Below the pieces are notes generated by a model. That model had not been told where the DNA came from. It ran no database searches and was given only the letters and a program-made list of their open reading frames with translations. The translations under genes were made by a program, and so were the position numbers. DNA of 59,147 nucleotides from Gammaproteobacteria bacterium UBA6724 (lineage in GTDB: Bacteria > Pseudomonadota > Gammaproteobacteria > Pseudomonadales > Azotimanducaceae): the NCBI GenBank assembly GCA_002454165.1, contig DKIG01000011.1, forward strand, positions 60,749 through 119,895, in the 5' to 3' direction. Shown here piece by piece: positions 8,369 to 16,276 of the stretch (position 1 is the stretch's first letter; each line of letters begins with the position of its first letter).

Positions 8369-9373
8369 TTATGGCAATTTCCAAATAAGCAACTCGTGCG
8401 ATTTCTTCACATGGGAACCGCCATTAAGTCGTTTTCTATTTTTGCCGATGCGCGTATCCCCTTGTCCAAAGGTGTATTGCCATTCCGGAGTTGAGATACT
8501 GCAATCGGCATACCAATCCCTAATAACATCACAATCATTGTATGACAAAATAAACCCGCTCTTATGTGCTAACAGATAATCACGCAATAAATCGTGTCGA
8601 AACCCTTTATGGTGTATTGGAAAGTTTCTGTGTGGATACATGCCGACAAACATCCTGCCTTCTTCAAGATAATAAGGAGGATCGCAATATAGGAAGTCTT
8701 GTTTGTGCAGAGGTATGGCTTCTTCAAACCCCATACAATGAACCGCCAATGATGGTGCAGAGAAATTTTCCGATTTGACAACCATCTTTTCATAACGCAC
8801 GGGGTTCAAATAAACATCGGAAGGCCAACCAAGAAAATGTGGGCCATAAGAAGTGTTGGAATTGAAATAATAATGCGCTGCCTGGTCGTAACGGTTCAAA
8901 CACTCGTTACCTATCCAATGAGCTTTGAGCCGTGTTTTAACCTTTTTGAAAGTATTCCTGTCAGGGGTAAATTTTCGCATCCGCTTAGCTAATTCGGCGG
9001 GGTTGTTCAATTGTACTTGCCAGTAATTGCAAAGCACATCAAACACATCATACGCAATCACCTCCAAGTCCAATTCTTTGGCACAAGCAACTTCAACGGA
9101 ACCGCCGCCCATGAATGGAGATATAATTCGTTCTATATTGTCAGGAAACAATTCAATAACGAAACCGACCGCCAAACTTTTTCCACCGGCATAGCGCAAT
9201 GGCGAAGCGAGATAGCGCTTGTATTCCAACTTGCCATTGCTACGAAGACTATTCAAAAAATTGTCTTTACGCGAAGCTAATGATGTTTGGCGGAATAGAC
9301 CTGGCTGAAAATCCAAAAACTGTTTGGCCGAATCTTCCACAGTATTGTTCATCGGTATAGTAAAAGTATTCAT
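8369..9373 (-). CDS. D12-class (alpha) DNA adenine N6-methyltransferase
   Basis: A 334-residue Dam-like S-adenosylmethionine-dependent DNA methyltransferase. Motif order is that of the alpha class: PLRYAGGKS near 58-66 and the FMGGGSVEVA stretch (motif I region) near 87-96 come first, with DPPYYLEEG (catalytic motif IV) near 232-240. It methylates adenine N6 in an unknown site. Its stop codon overlaps an ATG for the putative restriction enzyme, the arrangement of a type II restriction-modification pair. A first segment of about 55 residues precedes the catalytic core and is longer than in Dam. The product appears intact. Confidence 0.88.
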   Translation of the reverse strand: MNTFTIPMNNTVEDSAKQFLDFQPGLFRQTSLASRKDNFLNSLRSNGKLEYKRYLASPLRYAGGKSLAVGFVIELFPDNIERIISPFMGGGSVEVACAKELDLEVIAYDVFDVLCNYWQVQLNNPAELAKRMRKFTPDRNTFKKVKTRLKAHWIGNECLNRYDQAAHYYFNSNTSYGPHFLGWPSDVYLNPVRYEKMVVKSENFSAPSLAVHCMGFEEAIPLHKQDFLYCDPPYYLEEGRMFVGMYPHRNFPIHHKGFRHDLLRDYLLAHKSGFILSYNDCDVIRDWYADCSISTPEWQYTFGQGDTRIGKNRKRLNGGSHVKKSHELLIWKLP

Positions 9374-9502
9374 GCAGTACTCTTTTGGTCAATCAAATCT
9401 GCACAACTCTAGTTGTACGGCGATGGTGGGGTTTACGAACCAAAAGAACAACCGGGCGGAGTATTTATTCGGCGGCGGCGTAGATAGTGGTCACACTAAG
9501 AT

Positions 9503-9535
9503 TCTGGATTCCAGCTTTCGCTGGAATGACGGGGA
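9503..9535. repeat. REP-like palindromic element (GGATTCC...GGAATGAC type)
   Basis: The inverted repeat ATTCCAGC-TTTC-GCTGGAAT followed by GACGG lies in the 250-bp gap between the methyltransferase and icmF. Related sequences with CATTCC and GGAATCC arms occur at 14809-14860 and 59107-59142, making this a dispersed extragenic element. Nothing else was recognised in the gap 9374-9624. Confidence 0.65.
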
Positions 9536-9624
9536 GGGGTACGGAATCCAGTGAAATACCCGGTGGTGACGCAAATGATAGGTGAGTCTCTACCGGCGCG
9601 TAGAGTCAACGGCACCAGCCGTTT

Positions 9625-12600
9625 CTACATACTTCTCCGATACTGACCACCGACTTCAAAAAACGCATCGGTAATCTGCCCGAGTGAGCAGTAGCGCACC
9701 GCATCCATCAGCGCATCAAACCCATTACCCCCTTCATTGACGGTCGTCTTCAGTTGTTCAAGCGCATCTTGGGCAGCATCGGCGTGTTGCATCTGGAAGT
9801 CATGCAGGCGTTGGATCTGATTTTGTTTTTCCTCTTCCGTGGAACGGGAAAGCGCAATCGTCGTCTTCTGAGGGGGGGACTCAGCCTGGAAGGTATTCAC
9901 GCCAATCAGGGGCAAGGTGCCATCATGTTTTAAGGTTTCATAGAGCATGGACTCTTCCTGAATCTTGCCTCTTTGGTAGCCTGTTTCCATCGCACCCAGC
10001 ACTCCCCCCCGGTCCGATATGCGCTCAAATTCCACCAGTACGGCTTCTTCCACCAGGTCGGTCATTTCATTAAGGATGAAAGAGCCCTGCCAGGGATTCT
10101 CCGTCTTAGCCTGGCCAAATTCCTGATTGATAATCAACTGGATCGCCAGCGCACGGCGCACGGATTCTTCGCTCGGCGTCGTGACTGCCTCGTCGTAGGC
10201 ATTCGTATGCAAACTATTACAGTTGTCGTTAATCGCCAGCAAGGCTTGCAGGGTGGTACGGATGTCGTTGAACTGCATTTCCTGGGCGTGTAGGGATCTG
10301 CCAGAAGTCTGGATGTGGTACTTCAATCTCTGGCTGCGTTCGTTGGCACCATACTTCTCCCGCATTGCCAGTGCCCAAATTCTTCTCGCCACCCTGCCGA
10401 TGACTGTGTATTCCGGGTCCATACCGTTGGAAAAAAAGAAAGACAGACTGGGCGCAAAGTCATCAATGTGCATACCACGAGCCAGATATACCTCAACAAA
10501 AGTGAAACCATTGGCGAGTGTAAAAGCCAACTGGGAGATGGGGTTGGCGCCTGCCTCGGCGATGTGATAGCCGGAGATGGAAACGGAATAAAAGTTCTTT
10601 ATGTCATGGTCAATAAAATACTGCTGGATATCGCCCATCATTCTAAGACTGAACTCCGTTGAGAAGATGCAAGTGTTTTGCCCCTGATCTTCTTTCAATA
10701 TATCTGCCTGTACCGTGCCGCGGACATTGGAGAGGGCGTAGGCACGTATCTGCCGTCGCTCAGCCTCGTCCGGCTCCTTTCCCTCACGGCTTACAAAAGC
10801 ATCTATCTGCTGAGCAATCGCAGTATTCAGAAACATAGCGAGGATGGTCGGTGCGGGACCATTGATCGTCATGGATACCGAGGTGCGCGGGTCACACAGG
10901 TCAAACCCGTTGTACAGCACCTTCATATCATCCAGGGTGGCGATGGACACACCAGAATTCCCCACCTTGCCGTAGATATCCGGGCGGATTGCCGGGTCAA
11001 AACCGTAGAGGGTCACACTGTCATAGGCGGTGGAAAGCCGTTTCGCTTCCGAGTGCGCCGAGAGTTTCTTGAACCGGCGATTGGTTCTTGCGGCGTCACC
11101 TTCACCGGCAAACATCCGCGCCGGGTCCTCGCTTTCCCGCCTGAAGGGGAAGACACCCGCAGTAAACGGAAAATATCCGGGCAGGTTTTCCCGCAGGAGA
11201 AATTTGAGTAGCTCCCCGTCATCCTCGTATCCAGGCAAGGCGACTCGCGGCACCCAGGTCCCGGACAGACTCTTGGAACCCAGCTGTCTGCTGACTTCCT
11301 TGCCCGATTTGGTCGTCTCAAACCGCTCTTCACGCCTGTAGTCTTCTTTGGTTGCCGCCCAGGTCTCCAGCAGTTTTCTGTTGCCTGGGGTCAGGCGGCT
11401 GGTACGTTTCTCAATCGCTGGCGACAAGCGTCTACTGAGGTTGTCATCCTCCTCTCCAAGCATCCGCAGGGTGCCGAGCAATTGTTGTTTCTCCCGCGCT
11501 ATCTGGCATTGCTGGCTTGATTCTTCATGATAACCACGGACAAGGTCCGATATTTCGGCAAGATAACGTTGCTTGGCAGGGGGTATGATTGCCGAGCTCG
11601 CCGAGGGTAAACGCCCATCAACACCAGGCAGCCTTGACTCCCAACTGCGAAGTCCTCGCTCTCTCAACATGCTGAGCAGACCATGATAGGCGGCGGTGAC
11701 GCCATCATCGCCGAAGCGAGAGGCAATGGTGCCATACACCGGCATGTCTTCTGGCGACTTGTCCCACGCCTCGCGATTCCGTTGCACCTGTTTGGAAACA
11801 TCCCGCCAAGCATCTTCCGCGCCCTTGCGATCAAACTTGTTAATCACCACCATGTCAGCGAAGTCCAGCATGTCAATTTTTTCCAGTTGACTCTGGGCGC
11901 CGAATTCTGGCGTCATCACATAGATTGAAGCATCCACATAAGGCACTATGCCGGCATCGCCTTGCCCAATGCCGGGGGTTTCCACAATAATCAGGTCAAA
12001 CGCAAACTGCTGTGTGGCGGCGATCACCTCCTTGAGACAGGCGGGGATTTCACCCCCGGTTTGACCAGCAAATTGCCGCGTGGCGATGGAGCGCATAAAG
12101 ATGTTCGGCGCATAAATTGAATTCATACGAATCCTGTCACCCAGCAAAGCACCGCCGGTCTTCCGTCTGGTGGGATCAATCGCAAGCACTGCAATTTTCA
12201 CTGAGTCGGCACTGTCAATTCTGAAGCGGCGAATAACCTCATCGGTTAATGATGACTTGCCTGCACCGCCGGTGCCGGTAATGCCAAGCACCGGTATGCT
12301 GCGGCTCGGTTCCTGTTGCCGCTCTACTCGGGTCGCGCTGTCCGCAACACGGGGTTCATTTTGACTAGACTCTATAGATGTAATCAGTGCTGCCAGGGTG
12401 AGATAGTCGGTCGGCAACCCTGACGACAAGAGGGCGTCAAAGTCTCTTGTCGGGGGTGGCGTCTTGATCGCCAGTTCAATCATCCCCTGCACCATGCCGA
12501 CCAATCCTAACTTCATACCGTCTTCCGGTGAGTAGATACCGGCAACGCCATAGTCGTGCAGTTCTTTGATCTCTTCCGGGACAATGACGCCACCACCGCC

Positions 12601-12930
12601 GCCGAATACCTTGATATGTCCAGCGTTATTTTCCCGCAACATATCAACCATGTATTTGAAATATTCAACATGCCCGCCCTGATAGGAGGAAACGGCAATA
12701 CCCTGGACATCTTCTTGCAACGCCGCCTGCACCACCTCCGCCACCGACCGGTTATGGGCAAGGTGGACGACTTCAGCACCCGCCGATTGCAAGATGCGGC
12801 GCATGATGTTGATAGCCGCATCATGGCCATCAAACAGGCTTGCCGCCGTCACAAATCTCGGCGGCGTCGGTCGCTGTGCCTGTCGCTCGGCGGCAGATGG
12901 TGCTTTCTTTCCTGACAGGGTGGCTGACAT
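9625..12930 (-). CDS. icmF: Fused isobutyryl-CoA mutase (IcmF)
   Basis: A 1101-residue adenosylcobalamin-dependent acyl-CoA mutase with its G-protein chaperone in the same chain. Residues about 25-150 are the B12-binding domain (FDGHDAAIN with cobalt-ligand His36, SSYQGGH, and the FGGGGGVI loop). Residues about 212-430 are the MeaI-type GTPase with Walker A GITGTGGAGKSS at 216-227 and NKFD near 363. From about 560 to the end lies the TIM-barrel substrate domain (GVSIATLDDM, SMTINGPAPTILAMF). IcmF interconverts isobutyryl- and n-butyryl-CoA; some relatives act on pivalyl- or isovaleryl-CoA. Length matches IcmF (about 1090). It is monocistronic. Its start and promoter are duplicated 1.74 kb upstream. 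Confidence 0.95.
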   Translation of the reverse strand: MSATLSGKKAPSAAERQAQRPTPPRFVTAASLFDGHDAAINIMRRILQSAGAEVVHLAHNRSVAEVVQAALQEDVQGIAVSSYQGGHVEYFKYMVDMLRENNAGHIKVFGGGGGVIVPEEIKELHDYGVAGIYSPEDGMKLGLVGMVQGMIELAIKTPPPTRDFDALLSSGLPTDYLTLAALITSIESSQNEPRVADSATRVERQQEPSRSIPVLGITGTGGAGKSSLTDEVIRRFRIDSADSVKIAVLAIDPTRRKTGGALLGDRIRMNSIYAPNIFMRSIATRQFAGQTGGEIPACLKEVIAATQQFAFDLIIVETPGIGQGDAGIVPYVDASIYVMTPEFGAQSQLEKIDMLDFADMVVINKFDRKGAEDAWRDVSKQVQRNREAWDKSPEDMPVYGTIASRFGDDGVTAAYHGLLSMLRERGLRSWESRLPGVDGRLPSASSAIIPPAKQRYLAEISDLVRGYHEESSQQCQIAREKQQLLGTLRMLGEEDDNLSRRLSPAIEKRTSRLTPGNRKLLETWAATKEDYRREERFETTKSGKEVSRQLGSKSLSGTWVPRVALPGYEDDGELLKFLLRENLPGYFPFTAGVFPFRRESEDPARMFAGEGDAARTNRRFKKLSAHSEAKRLSTAYDSVTLYGFDPAIRPDIYGKVGNSGVSIATLDDMKVLYNGFDLCDPRTSVSMTINGPAPTILAMFLNTAIAQQIDAFVSREGKEPDEAERRQIRAYALSNVRGTVQADILKEDQGQNTCIFSTEFSLRMMGDIQQYFIDHDIKNFYSVSISGYHIAEAGANPISQLAFTLANGFTFVEVYLARGMHIDDFAPSLSFFFSNGMDPEYTVIGRVARRIWALAMREKYGANERSQRLKYHIQTSGRSLHAQEMQFNDIRTTLQALLAINDNCNSLHTNAYDEAVTTPSEESVRRALAIQLIINQEFGQAKTENPWQGSFILNEMTDLVEEAVLVEFERISDRGGVLGAMETGYQRGKIQEESMLYETLKHDGTLPLIGVNTFQAESPPQKTTIALSRSTEEEKQNQIQRLHDFQMQHADAAQDALEQLKTTVNEGGNGFDALMDAVRYCSLGQITDAFFEVGGQYRRSM

Positions 12931-13034
12931 GCTTAGCCTCTTCGCTCAGACGGTCTGTTCAGAGTATACCGTGAAATGTTAAGGGCTGAAGGCGTTAACA
13001 TTCGTGAAAATGGTGGGATTGTATCATTGGCAGG
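12881..13034. repeat. Left copy of an approximately 155-bp direct repeat (icmF start and promoter)
   Basis: This segment covers the first 17 codons or so of icmF and about 100 bp upstream. It aligns without gaps to 14621-14774 at a constant offset of 1740 bp, with roughly 15 mismatches, mostly transitions. Similarity ends at the shared CAGG (13031-13034) on one side and near 12876 on the other. The two copies bracket 13035-14620, which has different composition and unrelated genes. Confidence 0.9.
12963..12968 (-). promoter_or_regulatory. Putative icmF -10 element
   Basis: On the minus strand, TATACT lies 33-38 bases upstream of the icmF ATG and is preserved as TATACT in the duplicated copy (14703-14708). 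A weak -35-like TTCAGC lies 16 bp upstream. Preservation in both copies is suggestive; no experimental start is known. No cobalamin riboswitch was recognised in the leader. Confidence 0.35.
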
Positions 13035-13161
13035 TCCCTCTCTCGCCACATTGTGCTGTTATTCCAACCAGAGGAGCACTTCTTGCATCCGGTCTATCAA
13101 CGCTGCCATTGATTTGATTGTATGATTACAGGGAATTATGATTCTGGAATTTGGAGGAAAT

Positions 13162-13392
13162 ATGTTAGGAAAAATTATAGTTGGCATCATTATTGGATTT
13201 GCAAGTGGATGGTATCTTGTAAAAAGCGATGCCGAAAATGGTTTGTCAGGTGTGGCTTTGATCGTCATAGCTGTTATTTCAATAGCGTTCATTGGCTCTT
13301 CTTTTGGATATGGTGTCGCGTATGGATTAATGGCTATTGTTGAAATTGCAACAGGATTTTTCATAGCCTCTCGTGTGTTCAAAAAAGATTAG
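13162..13392 (+). CDS. Small hydrophobic membrane protein, unknown
   Basis: A 76-residue protein starting at the ATG at 13162, chosen over the in-frame ATG at 13138 because GGAGGA lies 3-8 bases before it. Two hydrophobic segments (about 2-20 and 28-65, glycine-rich, possibly two helices) with short charged ends suggest a two- or three-helix membrane protein. I do not recognise a family. It is followed 11 bp later by another small gene, both within the AT-rich segment bracketed by direct repeats. Confidence 0.55.
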   Translation: MLGKIIVGIIIGFASGWYLVKSDAENGLSGVALIVIAVISIAFIGSSFGYGVAYGLMAIVEIATGFFIASRVFKKD

Positions 13393-13403
13393 GTACCTAT
13401 AAA

Positions 13404-13730
13404 ATGAGTGCCGAATATTTTAACGCACAGCAATTATTTGATTCTTTACCGGAACAGAAACGTAATGAAATCAACTCTGTATTACTCAATGAAAAATCGA
13501 AACGAGAACGAGCAAGACGCGAAAAATCTAATGTATTACTCAGATATGATGGATTTTCAGATATTGAATTTAATCCGAAAAAATCTATCAACTGTCAGGC
13601 AGCCGCCGCCGCATTATATAAAGCATTAGTACGAGAAAAACAGTTAGATAGCGCCCTAACATCACCTGCAAAGTTTATAAAAATTCACAATAGGTACAAG
13701 GCAGAACCTTTACAGACAAGATTATTATGA
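13404..13730 (+). CDS. Unrecognised 108-residue protein
   Basis: A soluble, charged 108-residue protein with a strongly basic central helix (residues about 28-45, KSKRERARREKSN) and an alanine run (QAAAAALYKAL) near 75-85. No known domain is recognised. The start has a weak TTAGG upstream, and the spacing to the preceding small membrane gene suggests one transcript. The basic helix would be compatible with nucleic-acid binding, but that is speculation. Confidence 0.5.
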   Translation: MSAEYFNAQQLFDSLPEQKRNEINSVLLNEKSKRERARREKSNVLLRYDGFSDIEFNPKKSINCQAAAAALYKALVREKQLDSALTSPAKFIKIHNRYKAEPLQTRLL

Positions 13731-13917
13731 TTCAAACATTGACCAAATTCTGCACAACCACCATACCTCTGGACGCAACGGGCATCCGCTTCCTTCTTGT
13801 ATTTTCATGAGCAAGGCAAAAATTATGAACTCCTTGAGATGCTTGATATCAATGGCAGACTAAAACAAGCGACAACCATAAGCCATCGTCAAACTTAAAC
13901 GCTCGGTGACTTCGGGT
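13731..13917 (+). other. Gap with a start-less open frame
   Basis: The 187-bp gap contains a frame open for about 50 codons ending in a TAA near 13890 (reading FLYFHEQGKNYELLEMLDIN and onward) with no start codon after its upstream TGA. Its amino-acid composition looks protein-like, so it may be the tail of a decayed gene. No family is recognised. Confidence 0.3.
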
Positions 13918-14439
13918 CTAGTTCTGAGTTTCATCTGGGATGCACTTCGTAATGCTTGACCATTCCCGTAATTTTACATCAAACGAAAAACGCGCCATTG
14001 CCGGGCTTGTTGAGGGAAGCGTAGAATACTTGATGGCTTTTGTTGCAATGGATAGTTTTGGTAATACCCTTTTGCAATATTCTTTTTCGGCTTTGCCGCC
14101 ATTAAAAAACACATGCCTTATATTTGGATGGTTGCGATAAAATGAGGCGAAGTCATTTTCTACTATCGTGTTATCAATGATCGCTGAATCAAGACTTCCT
14201 TGCCGTTCACAACTTAGCATCACATCCCATAACGCAATTTTATTATTTTTTAGTATTAGCGCTCTTTGTTCGTAGATGGTAGCGTGATTGAACTCCAATA
14301 GTTTCGCCATTATTTTCCAAAATGCGTTGCGCGAATTTCCGTAGTATTCTTTTTTGCGCAACGACTCTTCGCTCGGCATTGAACCCAAAACCAGCACCCT
14401 TGCTCGTGCATCAGAAATCGGAGGGAATCCTTGCTTCAC
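13918..14439 (-). CDS. DNA-deoxyinosine (hypoxanthine-DNA) glycosylase
   Basis: A 173-residue member of the uracil-DNA-glycosylase superfamily, of the type annotated as DNA-deoxyinosine glycosylase. It shows VLVLGSMPSEESL (motif A with the family GSMPS) near 15-27, the YYGNSRNAFW stretch that follows it, ALWDVMLSCERQGSLDSAI in the middle, FNGGKAE near 113-119 and LPSTSPAMAR (motif B) near 141-150. It would excise hypoxanthine arising from adenine deamination. It is the largest intact gene in the segment flanked by the duplicated icmF start and is transcribed toward icmF. Confidence 0.82.
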   Translation of the reverse strand: MKQGFPPISDARARVLVLGSMPSEESLRKKEYYGNSRNAFWKIMAKLLEFNHATIYEQRALILKNNKIALWDVMLSCERQGSLDSAIIDNTIVENDFASFYRNHPNIRHVFFNGGKAEKEYCKRVLPKLSIATKAIKYSTLPSTSPAMARFSFDVKLREWSSITKCIPDETQN

Positions 14440-14451
14440 GAGATTGGTTTT

Positions 14452-14670
14452 TCAACATCCAGATACAGCGGGCATGGACACTACGCCTTTTTTATCTGCC
14501 TTAGTTGATGATTTTGTTAGATTCTTTTTCAATGCGTTTGCTATTTGTAACGAAGGAGATTGAAGGATTACTAATCCATCACGAGGAGCAACATCATCAA
14601 ACAAATTACTTTCCTGCGTCTGTCGTTCGGCGACAGATGGTGCTTTCTTTCCTGACAGGGTGACTGACAT
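14452..14670 (-). pseudogene. Duplicated icmF N-terminal fragment
   Basis: A 72-residue ORF whose first 19 residues (MSVTLSGKKAPSVAERQTQ) match the IcmF N-terminus with three substitutions; after that the sequence has no similarity to IcmF. It arises because the repeat at 14621-14774 copies the icmF start codon and promoter. A promoter-like TATACT is retained, so a short chimeric peptide could be made, but no function is implied. Confidence 0.7.
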
Positions 14671-14774
14671 GTTTACCTTCTTCGCTCAGATGATCTGTTC
14701 ATAGTATACCGTGAAATGTTAAGGGCTGGCGGCGTTGATATTGGTGGAAATGGTGGGATTGTATCATTGGCAGG
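14621..14774. repeat. Right copy of the approximately 155-bp direct repeat
   Basis: This aligns to 12881-13034 at offset 1740 without gaps, about 90 percent identical by my count. It includes a copy of the icmF ATG (complement of 14668-14670), a weak ribosome-binding region and the TATACT motif. The remaining non-coding stretch to about 14955 holds a REP-like element (14809-14860) and no other gene I can see. Confidence 0.9.
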
Positions 14775-14808
14775 CTTTGCGGATGTCAGTGATAGTACCT
14801 TTCGTTCC

Positions 14809-14860
14809 TTCTGGATTCCAACCCCTGTTCAAGCCGGGGCATGCCTTTCTTTGGAATGAG
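14809..14860. repeat. REP-like imperfect palindrome
   Basis: Outer arms ATTCCAA and TTGGAAT enclose an inner CCCC...GGGG pair. The arms match the family seen at 9503-9535 and 59107-59142. It lies directly beside the right copy of the icmF direct repeat. Confidence 0.55.
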
Positions 14861-14954
14861 GGGGCAAATGAGTGCTGGTGGTGATAACGGTAATGCTGGA
14901 GTCTACAGTGGCGCGTTTCGACTGGTGGAATTGAGCATTCTGACAGTTGGATGA

Positions 14955-15161
14955 TATTCGACAACCGATTTTACCCTCTCGGACAATATTGTTGCCATTG
15001 AGGAAAAAATACCGCTAAAAAGAACAGCTATACTGGAAGATGTAGGCAATTTGTGTTTATTACTCTCAACGCGGCTAGCAAATTATGCAACAGGTAGCAA
15101 CATTATATTAGACGGTGGTGGTAAGACGCTGACATTTTCAAACTTAGCGACAACAAGTTAG
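14955..15161 (+). pseudogene. C-terminal remnant of a short-chain dehydrogenase/reductase
   Basis: From 14982 the plus strand reads KIPLKRTAILEDVGNLCLLL, then a stretch ending in YATGSNIILDGGG, before a TAG at 15159-15161. This is the conserved tail of classical SDR enzymes (PLxRxxxxEDVAN, then TGxxxxVDGG). The upstream part of the gene is missing: the frame is closed by a TGA at 14952 and no Rossmann motif or YxxxK is present. The remnant borders the repeat-flanked accessory segment, so the rest was probably lost during rearrangement. Confidence 0.75.
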
Positions 15162-15172
15162 CTCGAAGGAAT

Positions 15173-16150
15173 TCACTCTTGATTGATAAATGTGGGGATA
15201 CCGGGATTCGTCTTTTCAACAATGTCTTTTAGAACTTTTTTGGTAATTGACAAATCGCCAGCATTAAACCCTATCAAAGTGTCTTCTTCCTGAGTTTGCG
15301 CAACACTCAGCAAACTGGAAAATACTCTTCGACCGTAATCTGATATTGTGACCATCTGAGCATCGCCAGCGTGAGTAATAATGATCAGTCCACGTTCAGC
15401 CATGGTATTGAAATCTTTCTGTGTTGGTATTTTCCCTGTGTGTTCCAATATGTGTCTCAATTGTTGGGTAGTTAGGCTATTCCCCATACACAATACTGAC
15501 ATAGAAAAAAATGCAGGCTCATTTATATGTGCTTTTTCCATTGCCTGCACTATCGGATGATACATCTGATAATAGGCCCGACCTAACAAATACAGAAAGA
15601 AGTCACCTCGATATATCCCATAATCTACATTCACGGTACTGGATAGATCCTCTGAGTTTACAATACCCCTGTCTTTCGTATCAACATATTGCCCACTATG
15701 AAATACCAATGGAGGTTTATTAGTTTGATCGAAATCAATTACTTCACCGACAAAAATAACATGATCTCCTCCTTCATATTGCAACGATGTTTTACATTGA
15801 AAACAGACCGCATATTCATTTAGTATCGGCATCCCTGTTATACCCTTGCGATATTCCACACCAGTAAATTTATCTATACCAGAACGGGCAAATCTATTGG
15901 ATAAACTATCTTGTTCCGATGTTAGCACATGTACGTTGAAATGCCCGGCGTGGTTGAAAGAACTAAAACTCAATGCCGTTTTTGCTAATGACCATAGTAC
16001 CAGGGGTGGCTCAAGTGATACCGCACTAAAACTATTGACCGTAATACCGACAGGCTTATCGTCCTTCCCCATCGTTGTAATAATGGTGACGCCCGTTGCA
16101 AATTGCCCTAGTGCATTACGAAACTTTTTAGAGTCTGATTGAGAATCCAT
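15173..16150 (-). CDS. Flavin reductase with C-terminal MarR-like domain
   Basis: A 325-residue protein. Residues about 8-165 are a flavin reductase-like split beta-barrel (FATGVTIITT, then GITVNSFSAVSLEPPLVLWSL, then HSGQYVD), which supplies reduced FMN or FAD to a partner monooxygenase using NAD(P)H. The remaining 130 or so residues read as a MarR-like helical region (SMSVLCMGNSLTTQQLRHIL, then MAERGLI). This matches the two-domain reductase C1 of Acinetobacter 4-hydroxyphenylacetate hydroxylase, where the MarR-like tail controls activity in response to the aromatic substrate. No monooxygenase gene is adjacent. The gene is downstream of a broken TonB receptor on the same strand. Confidence 0.8.
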   Translation of the reverse strand: MDSQSDSKKFRNALGQFATGVTIITTMGKDDKPVGITVNSFSAVSLEPPLVLWSLAKTALSFSSFNHAGHFNVHVLTSEQDSLSNRFARSGIDKFTGVEYRKGITGMPILNEYAVCFQCKTSLQYEGGDHVIFVGEVIDFDQTNKPPLVFHSGQYVDTKDRGIVNSEDLSSTVNVDYGIYRGDFFLYLLGRAYYQMYHPIVQAMEKAHINEPAFFSMSVLCMGNSLTTQQLRHILEHTGKIPTQKDFNTMAERGLIIITHAGDAQMVTISDYGRRVFSSLLSVAQTQEEDTLIGFNAGDLSITKKVLKDIVEKTNPGIPTFINQE

Positions 16151-16276
16151 ATTATAAAGATATGGTGTTCTGACTATGGATGGTCATGGGGACGACGCGC
16201 GTCTACTAATAATTCCAATAATTGCTCAAATAGTTATGTTTTCTTTGTGTGAGAAAAACGGAATTAGGTGGCTAAT

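Noticed and set aside
12931..13137. Cobalamin riboswitch before the B12-dependent icmF
   Set aside because: No B12-box-like sequence or suitable stem structure is seen in the leader.
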